A DNA stretch of 32,163 nt, taken from the NCBI GenBank assembly GCA_016288495.1, contig JAEEZH010000119.1:1-32163 (forward strand), given 5' to 3'. Below, one piece after another: positions 6,900 to 13,973 of this stretch (the first letter of the stretch is position 1; each line of letters begins with the position of its first letter). This DNA comes from Lachnospiraceae bacterium. GTDB taxonomy: Bacteria > Bacillota > Clostridia > Lachnospirales > Lachnospiraceae. A program made the position numbers and the translations under genes. The notes beneath the pieces were generated by a model. It did not search any database, was not told where the DNA came from, and saw nothing but the letters and a program-made list of their open reading frames with translations.

Positions 6900-8500
6900 T
6901 GATAAAAGGATCCGAGAATCAGACCAGGAAGACAGACATCTTTGCGGCTTCGGCGGCAACGGTGCATTTTATCCTCACCTTTTTTACGGATCCCCGTATT
7001 TTTGAAGCCCTCAAAAATACGCCCTTTTATTCACTTCCCCAGGATAAACTGGCATATTATCTCGCATGTAAAGCAGCACTCATAGTGCTGCTTTATTACC
7101 TTTACAAATGGATCTTTCTGGTCTTTTCCGACCTCCTTCGGGCCATAAGGGGCAGGACGCTCATCCCTGCCGGGGCAGGTGCGCACTATCGGGTATTCCT
7201 GTACGGACTCATCTATTTCATCCCCATAGCGGCAGTCATGGTATTCAAGCTTCCCCAGGGCTTTCTGAGCAACGACGAGGCCCTGATCTTTCAGGAAGCC
7301 TCCTCCCTGAACCAGTATACCTGGTTTTACTATCTCACCACCTTTTATTACATCATAACCATGATGCTGATCCCCTCCTGGTTAGGACCGATCCTTGTAA
7401 AGGTGGCTCTTCAGGTCATTACCTGCGGCTACTGCGTACACCGCTTCAGGGGACATTGGAAAAAACCGGCCGCATTTTTGATCTATCTTCCCTTCATGAT
7501 GTTCCCGGTGCTGGCCTACACCACCTCGGCCCACAGGATCCCGGTATACTACCTGCTCTATCTTCTGTTCTGGGTGGTGCTGTTTTTTGACAGACTGGAA
7601 AACGTGATCCCTGATACGCCGAAGCTGTTCTGGCTCACGTTTGACGCTGCCCTTTTGACGCAGTGGCGTACCGAGGGCATATATATGGGATTATTCGGAA
7701 TGGTGCTCATCCTCATGGCTTATCCCTGTCTGTGCACCCCAAAGGGCAAAAAAGGTATCGACTGCAGGCGGATCCTTAAATTTGCCGTGATATTCCTGCT
7801 GATGCAATACGCCGTGAGCATACCCCAAAACGGTGTGATCCCCGTGAGGATGCAGGACAAGGCGGACAACCGCATGGGTCCTTTCTGGGCCTACACCATA
7901 ACAAATATGTACAGAAACGGCCTGGACCTTGAAAAAAACAGGGAGGACCTGGCCCTGGTCTACAGATATCTGGACGAAAATGTGTTAAGATCCATAAATG
8001 AGGACCTTAAGGATATAAATTATGAGGACACCCTGATCCTCTACTATCCGGGATACACCGGGGTCATAGAGGGTGCCACCGGCGATGACTACAACGCCTA
8101 TGTCACGGGATGCCGCAATATATTCAAAAACAATCCCGGCGTATTCCTGAAAACACGGTGGGGAGCTTTCTGCTATGCGGCCCTGCCCTATCATCTCGTC
8201 TTTGACCGGGGGCCTTTAAAGGGAGCTTTCTTTGCATTCAAAGCTCTCTCCTACAACCTTTTCATCCCCTGCATTCTGCTCATGGCCCTGTTCGTTCTGG
8301 CCCTTGCCAAAAAAAGATGGATGGAAGGGGCGGCGGGGGCGGCACTTTTGTGCCACGGTTTCATCGTGTTCATTCTGGCGCCGGCTTCGTATTTCAAATA
8401 CTATCTGCCGGTTTATATGTGCACATATTTCGCTCTGTGGTGTATGATATTATGTGCCGGGATGAAAGATAAGGGTTATTTACCAAGGAGAAAAAAATGA
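6899..8500 (+). CDS. Polytopic membrane protein, putative GT-C glycosyltransferase
   Basis: A 533-aa protein with about 10-12 hydrophobic segments. After the second or third segment comes LPQGFLSNDEALIFQEAS; the acidic N-D-E in this first external loop resembles the catalytic-loop acidic motif of GT-C enzymes. The large loop DKADNRMGPFWAYTITNMYRNG and following region is probably extracytoplasmic. No specific family is recognised with certainty. The ATG shares its A with the leuA stop (TGATG), and GGGAGAG of the leuA 3' end serves as its ribosome site, so translational coupling is expected. A GTG three bases earlier is a possible alternative start. The next gene, a sugar aminotransferase, overlaps its stop by 4 bp, which supports an envelope glycan role. 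Confidence 0.6.
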   Translation: MIKGSENQTRKTDIFAASAATVHFILTFFTDPRIFEALKNTPFYSLPQDKLAYYLACKAALIVLLYYLYKWIFLVFSDLLRAIRGRTLIPAGAGAHYRVFLYGLIYFIPIAAVMVFKLPQGFLSNDEALIFQEASSLNQYTWFYYLTTFYYIITMMLIPSWLGPILVKVALQVITCGYCVHRFRGHWKKPAAFLIYLPFMMFPVLAYTTSAHRIPVYYLLYLLFWVVLFFDRLENVIPDTPKLFWLTFDAALLTQWRTEGIYMGLFGMVLILMAYPCLCTPKGKKGIDCRRILKFAVIFLLMQYAVSIPQNGVIPVRMQDKADNRMGPFWAYTITNMYRNGLDLEKNREDLALVYRYLDENVLRSINEDLKDINYEDTLILYYPGYTGVIEGATGDDYNAYVTGCRNIFKNNPGVFLKTRWGAFCYAALPYHLVFDRGPLKGAFFAFKALSYNLFIPCILLMALFVLALAKKRWMEGAAGAALLCHGFIVFILAPASYFKYYLPVYMCTYFALWCMILCAGMKDKGYLPRRKK

Positions 8501-9588
8501 TCAACGCAAACCGCCTGGATACAGGCTTTATGAAATATCAAAAGGAATATGAACAGGCCGCCATAGATGTGCTTCGATCCGGCTGGTATGTCCTGGGAAA
8601 ACAGGTGGAGGCCTTTGAAAAAGAGTTCGCCGCCTATTTGGGATCAGCTCACTGCGTGGGACTGGACAACGGGCTGAACGCACTGAAGCTGGCATTCAGG
8701 GCTCTTGATATAGGCGAAGGAGATGAGGTCATAGTCCAGGCCAACACCTACATCGCCAGCGTGATGGGCATCAGCATGAACCGTGCCACCCCTGTGCCGG
8801 TGGAGACGGACGAATACTACGGGATAGATCCCGAGGCTGTAAAAAAAGCCATAACGGATAAGACCAAGGCAGTCCTGGTGGTGCATCTGTACGGACACAC
8901 CTGCCGGATGGACGCTGTCATGGGCATCTGCAGGGAGCATGGCCTCAAGCTGGTGGAGGATTGCGCCCAGAGCCACGGCAGCACCTTTGACAACCGCTCA
9001 TCAGGCACCTTTGGTGACATAGGCTGCTTTTCATTTTATCCCACCAAGAATCTGGGAGCCTTCGGGGACGGCGGCGCCATAGTGACGGACAACGAAGATC
9101 TGGACAAAAAGATCAGGATACTCAGGAACTACGGTTCCCAAAAACGGTATTACAATGAGGTGGTGGGCGAGAATTCACGGCTGGACGAGATCCAGGCCGC
9201 CCTCCTTCGGGTCAAGCTCTCACATATGGATGAACTGAACGCCGAAAGGGATGAGATCGCCAAAAGATACAATGCGGGTATAAACAATCCCCTTATCACC
9301 CTGCCTCCGGTTTCGGACAGGGTAAAATGCGTATGGCATCAATATGTGATCCGCTGCGACAAAAGGGATGAGCTGGCAGAATACCTGCGTGAAAACGGGA
9401 TCGGGACCATAATCCACTACCCCATTCCTCCACATCTGTCCCAGGCCTATGAATATCTCGGCTATAAAAAAGGAGACTTTCCCCTGACGGAAAGGTATGC
9501 GGACACGGTTTTGTCCATTCCCATGTTTAACGGGATGACACAGGAAGAGCAGGATATGATAATCGATCGTATCAACGGATTCAAATGA
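8497..9588 (+). CDS. DegT/DnrJ/EryC1/StrS-family sugar aminotransferase
   Basis: A 363-aa PLP-dependent enzyme. D155 in VEDCAQSHGS contacts the cofactor pyridine ring, and K184 in FSFYPTKNLGAFGDGGAI is the PLP Schiff-base lysine. NGLNALKLAFRAL near residue 58 is the phosphate-binding region. The closest motif resemblance is to 3-aminotransferases acting on dTDP-3-keto-6-deoxyhexoses (FdtB/QdtB group), which make amino sugars for S-layer or O-type glycans. Precise substrate is inference, because no isomerase, dehydratase or acetyltransferase partner is in the window. The ATG overlaps the previous stop (ATGA) and has AAGGAG 7 nt upstream. Confidence 0.9.
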   Translation: MINANRLDTGFMKYQKEYEQAAIDVLRSGWYVLGKQVEAFEKEFAAYLGSAHCVGLDNGLNALKLAFRALDIGEGDEVIVQANTYIASVMGISMNRATPVPVETDEYYGIDPEAVKKAITDKTKAVLVVHLYGHTCRMDAVMGICREHGLKLVEDCAQSHGSTFDNRSSGTFGDIGCFSFYPTKNLGAFGDGGAIVTDNEDLDKKIRILRNYGSQKRYYNEVVGENSRLDEIQAALLRVKLSHMDELNAERDEIAKRYNAGINNPLITLPPVSDRVKCVWHQYVIRCDKRDELAEYLRENGIGTIIHYPIPPHLSQAYEYLGYKKGDFPLTERYADTVLSIPMFNGMTQEEQDMIIDRINGFK

Positions 9589-9589
9589 A

Positions 9590-9748
9590 AGATTCTTCCT
9601 GTTGCTTCGCAACCCCTCGCCGGGGCGGCATCACACCATTTTATGGTGTGATATGCGTCGCTCCGCTCAGAATGACAGAGGGAAAAGACAGAATGACAGA
9701 GGAAAAGTCAGAATGACAGAGGAAAAGTCAGAATGACAGAGAAAAAGG
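9590..9748. repeat. Composite interspersed repeat with hairpins and 20-bp tandem units
   Basis: It starts with AGATTCTTC (9590), two bases after the aminotransferase stop. It holds a GTTGC-TTC-GCAAC hairpin (9601-9613), a C4/G4 pairing (9613-9625), and a perfect 9-bp hairpin ATCACACCA/TGGTGTGAT (9630-9638 with 9644-9652). It closes with GTCGCTCCGCTCAGAATGACA, the same right end as the copy at 1399. The right end is then amplified: units beginning CAGAATGACAGAGG start at 9668, 9689, 9709 and 9729, with a period of 20-21 bp. This is the longest gene-free stretch of the window (9589-9777). Confidence 0.82.
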
Positions 9749-9777
9749 ATCATTGACAGGTAAAAAAAGGAAAAAAT

Positions 9778-10695
9778 ATGAGTAAGATATCAATAGTTGT
9801 TCCGGTGTATTACAATGCCGACACGCTGGAGCTGTTATACGACGACATGAAGAAAAAGATCCTCCCAAAGCTGGGGGACTATGAAATAGTTTTCACGGAC
9901 GACGGCTCCAAGGACGAATCCTGGGAGATAATGAACCGGATCAGGGAAAAGGATCCCCATGTAAAATGCGTGAAACTGTCCAGGAATTTCGGCGAGCATG
10001 CAGCTCTTCTGGCCGGTCTTTCACAGTGCACCGGAGACTGTGCCGTCACAAAGCAGGCGGACCTTCAGGAGGATTCGGAGATCATCCTGGAAATGTACGA
10101 AAGCTGGAAAAAAGGCAACAAGGTAGTGCTGGCAGTGCGCTCGGACAGGGACGAACCCTTCCTTAAAAAGTTTTTCGCCTCCATCTACTACCACATAATC
10201 CACAAGATGGTGAACGAAAACATGCCTGTGGGCGGCTGTGACTGCTACCTCATCGACCGTCAGGTCATAAAGGTACTGGAGCTTCTGGATGAAAAGAATT
10301 CATCCCTTACCCTTCAGGTTCTCTGGGCGGGCTTTAAGACAGACCATGTATACTTCCACCGCAGGGACAGGGAGATAGGTGAATCCCGCTGGACCCTGTC
10401 CAAAAAGATAAAACTGGCAATGGATTCGATGCTCAGCTTTTCCTACACTCCCATCAGGCTGATGAGTACTCTGGGGGGACTGTTTTTCATTGCCTCCATC
10501 ATCATGATAATAAATGTCATCGTGGAAGCGCTCTACACCGGCATTCCTGTACAGGGCTGGGCTTCCCTCATGTGTCTGGTACTGTTTTCATCGGGTATCA
10601 TCATGATCATGCTGGGCATCATCGGAGAGTACCTCTGGAGAGCGCTGGATGCTTCCAGAAAGAGGCCTCCCTTCATCATAGACGAGGTTAAGTGA
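9778..10695 (+). CDS. GtrB/DPM1-like polyprenyl-phosphate glycosyltransferase (GT2)
   Basis: A 305-aa protein with an N-terminal GT-A domain: ISIVVPVYYNAD, TDDGSKDES (D41-D42), LSRNFGEHAALLAGL, and TKQADLQEDSE where a DADLQ motif is usual. The first aspartate of that DxD position is Q93 here; D95 is kept. Two hydrophobic segments near residues 235-290 and a short cytoplasmic tail (RALDASRKRPPFIIDEV) match enzymes that load a sugar onto undecaprenyl phosphate at the inner membrane face. The product would feed GT-C enzymes such as the neighbours. AAGG lies about 8 nt before the ATG. It follows the repeat array, so it may be cotranscribed with the aminotransferase; no internal promoter is convincing. 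Confidence 0.88.
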   Translation: MSKISIVVPVYYNADTLELLYDDMKKKILPKLGDYEIVFTDDGSKDESWEIMNRIREKDPHVKCVKLSRNFGEHAALLAGLSQCTGDCAVTKQADLQEDSEIILEMYESWKKGNKVVLAVRSDRDEPFLKKFFASIYYHIIHKMVNENMPVGGCDCYLIDRQVIKVLELLDEKNSSLTLQVLWAGFKTDHVYFHRRDREIGESRWTLSKKIKLAMDSMLSFSYTPIRLMSTLGGLFFIASIIMIINVIVEALYTGIPVQGWASLMCLVLFSSGIIMIMLGIIGEYLWRALDASRKRPPFIIDEVK

Positions 10696-11168
10696 CAGTG
10701 AATTACCTGATACCCCTTGCAGCCGGTTTTTTTACCGCCATTTTTGTCACCGGTTTTTCAAAGCTTTCAAAAATCGAAAAAGTACTCTTTTCGGTCATGA
10801 CCATGCTGATGCTCGTGCTCTTTCCCATGCTTAAGGGAACGGACAGCATCTACAAAGCGGCGGCAGGGTTCCTTTGTTTTTTCGCCGCTCTCATCACAGG
10901 CCTGGTTTTCAGAAAACAGTTCACAAAGCTTTACAGCAGACTGATGAACAGGCCGGGAGCCCGGAAAGCAACACAGAATGACCCGGGGGAACACAAAGAA
11001 GACCCCCTGACAGACGAGGAGGAGGAAGAGATGAAAAAACAGCAGAAGATAATCACGGTTTTATGCGTGGTGCTCATACTTTATATGATCATATCCACTT
11101 TCTGTATCTGTAAACTGAACAGCAAGATCAATACTCTCTATGAGATCACTATGGAGCGGGACAAATGA
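10692..11168 (+). CDS. Small membrane protein of unknown function
   Basis: A 158-aa protein with predicted membrane segments at about residues 4-22, 30-47, 52-73 and 117-139. A charged stretch (about 80-115) contains DPLTDEEEEEMKKQQ and was probably cytoplasmic or interfacial. I do not recognise the family. It starts with GTG at 10692, overlapping the glycosyltransferase stop by 4 bp (GTGA) with GAGG 4 nt upstream; a second GTG at 10698 is possible. The 4-bp overlap on both sides suggests production in step with the GtrB-like enzyme and the next membrane protein. A role in flipping or accessory membrane assembly is possible but unproven. Confidence 0.65.
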   Translation: MTVNYLIPLAAGFFTAIFVTGFSKLSKIEKVLFSVMTMLMLVLFPMLKGTDSIYKAAAGFLCFFAALITGLVFRKQFTKLYSRLMNRPGARKATQNDPGEHKEDPLTDEEEEEMKKQQKIITVLCVVLILYMIISTFCICKLNSKINTLYEITMERDK

Positions 11169-12259
11169 CTTTTCTTCAGGGCGCACTCATAACCTTCGCA
11201 ATGGTGCTGCTTAACTTTATAATCTATTACTTTTTCGGGCTTCTGGTCACCGTACCCGCAAAGCTGTCAAAAAATCCCTGCCTGAGCATACTGGCGGGCT
11301 TCTTTCTGTACTATTCGCTGTTTTCGTTTTTTGCGGTATATCTCACCTACAGATGGCGTCCCCTTTCCATGCTTTCCGCACTCTGGGGAAGCGCTGTGAT
11401 AGTCATCCTGCTCTTATCCCTGGGCATCTTTTTCAAAAAGATCCCCGTCAGGCTCTTTAGGAGCGTATTTTACACCAGGAAATCCTATAAGATGCTCCTG
11501 GCCTGCCTTTTCCTGTTGATCATACAGCTTTTCATCATCCTGTATTCATACCAGTTCACCCTGGATGCGGCCTATTACGTGGCCAATGTCACCACCACCG
11601 TCCGCACCAATTCCCTTAATATCTACGACCCCTACACAGGCGACTGGCAGGACCATTTTGAAATGAGGTATTTTTTTGCCACCTATAATCTTCAGGACGC
11701 CGTGATGTGTTCACTGTTCAAGATCCCCGCCCTCATACAGACAAAGCTGATAATGGCGAGTATATGTCTGATCCTTACGAATATGCTCTACTATCTCATA
11801 GGTAAAGAGCTTTTCCCCGGGGACAAGAGGAAATTCATACCCCTCATGGTCTTTTTTGCGGGGCTGATCAATTTCTTCTTCACCACCATATATACTTCTT
11901 CCACCTTTCTCACCACCCGTACCTATGAAGGCAAAAGCATTCTGGGCAACGTGATACTGCCCGCGCTTCTGCTTTATTACATAAAGGCGGTAAAGGAAGA
12001 CAGGGTCCGCTGGGGACAGATCTTCCTCATATGTTTCGGATCCTGCACCATTTCCAACACTTCAAACATGCTGGTTCCCGCTGCCCTTTTGATACTTTTT
12101 GTCCCTTACATAGCCATGAAGATAAAGAAAAAGCAGCCCCGGGCCGCTTTTAAAAACGCCCTGGGACTGCTGCTGTGCATGCTTCCGGGTCTCATACTCT
12201 CACTGGTGTATGTGGCCTATGTCAAGGGGATGTTTGTACTGTATACCTATCCCAGATAG
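11165..12259 (+). CDS. Polytopic membrane protein, DUF6077-like
   Basis: A 364-aa protein with about eight to ten hydrophobic segments. The central loop YQFTLDAAYYVANVTTTVRTNSLNIYDPYTG followed by an aromatic-rich stretch (FEMRYFFATYNLQDAVMCSLF) resembles proteins annotated DUF6077 in Clostridia; this is a memory-based match. The acidic residue in LDAAYY sits where GT-C enzymes carry their loop motif, so a glycosyltransferase-like function is conceivable. It ends soon after a hydrophobic segment (VAYVKGMFVLYTYPR), which may indicate a shortened C-terminus. ATGA overlaps the previous stop. It is the last gene of the plus-strand run and converges on the next gene with only 39 bp between stops and no clear terminator. 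Confidence 0.6.
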   Translation: MTFLQGALITFAMVLLNFIIYYFFGLLVTVPAKLSKNPCLSILAGFFLYYSLFSFFAVYLTYRWRPLSMLSALWGSAVIVILLLSLGIFFKKIPVRLFRSVFYTRKSYKMLLACLFLLIIQLFIILYSYQFTLDAAYYVANVTTTVRTNSLNIYDPYTGDWQDHFEMRYFFATYNLQDAVMCSLFKIPALIQTKLIMASICLILTNMLYYLIGKELFPGDKRKFIPLMVFFAGLINFFFTTIYTSSTFLTTRTYEGKSILGNVILPALLLYYIKAVKEDRVRWGQIFLICFGSCTISNTSNMLVPAALLILFVPYIAMKIKKKQPRAAFKNALGLLLCMLPGLILSLVYVAYVKGMFVLYTYPR

Positions 12260-12298
12260 ATCACCTGTAACTTCTTATTGCCCGGTCGGTTTCCTTTG

Positions 12299-13243
12299 TC
12301 ATGTTTTTCCCATGATCATGAGCGCCAGGACCCCCGGAAGGGCCATGACCTTCTGATAAAAGGGAAGATTCCATTTTTTGCCCAGTATCTGACAAAACCT
12401 GATGTAATGGCAGATATATTTATATTTGAGTAAAAACGGGGAATCCAGATGAAGGCGCTGTTCATAATACAGATACCAGCCTGTGGGATTGGCCTTGCGC
12501 AGGGCAGCTACGCTGTCCGTATAGCCTCCGTCCATGAGCTCACAGACAGTGATGACACAGGGCAGCACGATAAGACCGGCTACCGCATCTATCCTGTCAT
12601 ACACATAATCCTCGGGGATATACTTCTCTCCCTTCACCTCGGGAAAAGGATTCTCCTTAAGGAGAGAGGTCTTGAACACCAGCGTGGTCTCACCGTAAAA
12701 GCCGTTAAGGTACAGCCCCCTCAGGGTATTGACTCCCGCATTTACATCGGATTCCGAAAAACTGGCTCCGGCAAAGGGACGGATATTATCCTCTATATCC
12801 ATGCCCTGGGATATACGTTCCATTATATCGTCAAGACTCCCGTCTATCACAGAGCCCTTGTAGGCCACTATACCGGCCCTTTCTTTCGATCCCTGCAGAC
12901 AGAAGTGAGAATTTTCATGATCCCTCCAGGTCTTCACTATGGTCTCCACCGCCTCGGGAATAAGGATATCATCCGAATCAAGGCATAAAAACAGCTCCGT
13001 ATCGCAAAGAGATGCACCTGTATTATGAGCCCTCATCTTTCCGCCGTTTTCCTGATATTCATATCTGATCTCAAAATTTGCAAGCTTTTTAAACCCCTCT
13101 ACCAGAGCCCCGGTACCATCGGTGGATCCATCATCCACGATCAGCCAGATGAACTCGTTGGAGCTCTGGGCGCAAAGACTCTTAAAGGTCCGCTCCAGCT
13201 CTGAAGCCCTGTTGTATGTAGGTGTAAAAACTGTAAGAAGCAT
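12299..13243 (-). CDS. Glycosyltransferase family 2 protein
   Basis: A 314-aa soluble GT-A glycosyltransferase. The nucleotide-binding strand is FTPTYNRASELERTF near the start, VDDGSTDGT contains D37-D38, and LDSDD (D89, D91, D92) is the metal-binding DxD region. NGGKMRAHNTGASL between them is typical of the family. The C-terminal part is helical (ICHYIRFCQILGKKWNLPFYQK) with a short hydrophobic tail, possibly membrane-associated. Donor and acceptor are unknown; placement beside the glycan genes suggests a role in the same polymer. The start at 13243 is set by AGGAGA 7 nt upstream; a nine-residue upstream extension has no ribosome site. Confidence 0.88.
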   Translation of the reverse strand: MLLTVFTPTYNRASELERTFKSLCAQSSNEFIWLIVDDGSTDGTGALVEGFKKLANFEIRYEYQENGGKMRAHNTGASLCDTELFLCLDSDDILIPEAVETIVKTWRDHENSHFCLQGSKERAGIVAYKGSVIDGSLDDIMERISQGMDIEDNIRPFAGASFSESDVNAGVNTLRGLYLNGFYGETTLVFKTSLLKENPFPEVKGEKYIPEDYVYDRIDAVAGLIVLPCVITVCELMDGGYTDSVAALRKANPTGWYLYYEQRLHLDSPFLLKYKYICHYIRFCQILGKKWNLPFYQKVMALPGVLALMIMGKT

Positions 13244-13275
13244 GGATCTTTCTCCTGTTATCATTATCATATTTT

Positions 13276-13304
13276 AGTTTACCGCCCCTTCTCCATATGG
13301 TCAA
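13276..13304 (-). promoter_or_regulatory. Promoter of the GT2 glycosyltransferase gene
   Basis: On the minus strand, TTGACC (13304-13299) and TAAACT (13281-13276) are 17 bp apart. The start codon lies about 30 nt downstream. It is back to back with the metal-regulator promoter, whose -35 begins 23 bp away. Confidence 0.6.
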
Positions 13305-13326
13305 GTGACAGATGGGAAAGAGACTA

Positions 13327-13355
13327 TTGAAAAACCCGTGCGGTTATGCTATACT
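13327..13355 (+). promoter_or_regulatory. Promoter of the DtxR-family regulator
   Basis: TTGAAA (13327-13332), a 17-bp spacer and TATACT (13350-13355). The -10 box runs into the inverted repeat at 13353-13368, so a bound repressor would block RNA polymerase. Confidence 0.8.
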
Positions 13356-13368
13356 AACCAAAGTTAGT
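13353..13368. promoter_or_regulatory. Inverted repeat, probable operator of the metal regulator
   Basis: ACTAACCAAAGTTAGT is a perfect 6-bp inverted repeat with a 4-bp centre. It covers the end of the -10 box and the expected transcription start of a DtxR/MntR-family gene. Its layout (A/T-rich dyad with TTAG half-sites) recalls DtxR/IdeR boxes, which have TTAGG half-sites. Autoregulation is inferred from position. Confidence 0.65.
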
Positions 13369-13387
13369 CACGTATAAGAGGTGTCAT

Positions 13388-13762
13388 ATGAAAACAACTC
13401 CTTCAGCAGAAAACTATCTGGAAACCATACTTATCCTTAGTAAAAAACTGCCGGTAGTCCGTTCTGTGGATATTTCCGCGGAAACCACCTTCAAAAAATC
13501 CAGCGTTTCCATAGCCATGAGGAACCTTCGTGACCAGGGTCTTATCACTGTGGATAATGCCGGCTTCATCTATCTGACCGAAGAAGGCCGTACCATCGCG
13601 GAGATGATCTATGAGCGGCATGATATCATTTCACGCTGGCTGATCAAGCTGGGCGTGGACGAAGCTGTCGCACAGGACGATGCATGTAAAATAGAGCACG
13701 TGATCTCAAAAGAAAGCTTTAAAGCCCTTAAGGAACATGTAATAGAAAATAAAGAGATCTGA
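13388..13762 (+). CDS. DtxR/MntR-family metal-dependent transcriptional regulator
   Basis: A 124-aa protein colinear with MntR/DtxR: an N-terminal winged helix (about 1-65, recognition region FKKSSVSIAMRNLRDQGL) and a helical dimerisation and metal-binding domain (66-124). It has no SH3-like C-terminal domain. DACKIEHVIS gives C100, E103 and H104, matching the DtxR iron-site triad C102/E105/H106 rather than the E99 of MntR; H78 is also kept. The usual Met10 (DtxR) or Asp8 (MntR) position is N9, and the ancillary-site H98 position appears as Q96. Iron sensing is therefore the better guess. AGAGG lies 6 nt before the ATG. No transporter gene is adjacent, so its targets lie elsewhere apart from itself. 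Confidence 0.88.
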   Translation: MKTTPSAENYLETILILSKKLPVVRSVDISAETTFKKSSVSIAMRNLRDQGLITVDNAGFIYLTEEGRTIAEMIYERHDIISRWLIKLGVDEAVAQDDACKIEHVISKESFKALKEHVIENKEI

Positions 13763-13768
13763 CCCTTC

Positions 13769-13972
13769 TCACCCTTCCTGTTCCGAAAATCTTTCGGTTT
13801 CCGTTTCGAGCCTTTCATCAAAACCCGTAAGCGCCGCAAAGGGTGAAAACTGCGCTGCCCTGTCCTTTACGGACATGCGCCTGTCATCCTTATCTTTTTC
13901 GAAAGGATAGGCAGTATCGATAATATCGTCATATCTGTCAGGATCATTCCTGTTTTGACTTATGTAAACCAT
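13769..13972 (-). CDS. YolD-like small protein linked to Y-family polymerase
   Basis: A 67-aa charged soluble protein. Its core MSVKDRAAQFSPFAALTGFDE matches the short conserved stretch of small proteins commonly encoded beside UvrX/YqjW-type polymerases in Firmicutes (YolD-like group); function is unknown. It begins 1 bp after the polymerase stop codon, so it is the last gene of the operon. Its stop lies 6 bp from the convergent DtxR-family gene's stop. A small hairpin, CCGAAA-ATC-TTTCGG at 13783-13797, lies inside its 3' end and might slow transcription from the opposite gene; evidence for that is weak. Confidence 0.75.
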   Translation of the reverse strand: MVYISQNRNDPDRYDDIIDTAYPFEKDKDDRRMSVKDRAAQFSPFAALTGFDERLETETERFSEQEG

Positions 13973-13973
13973 T

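Noticed and set aside
9590..9680. MITE or IS remnant
   Set aside because: The ends show only a short imperfect inversion, no target duplication is evident, and no transposase fragment was found in the window.
9753..9782. TTGACA followed by TATGAG as a promoter for the GtrB-like gene
   Set aside because: The -10 would overlap the ATG, leaving no leader, and TATGAG is a poor match.
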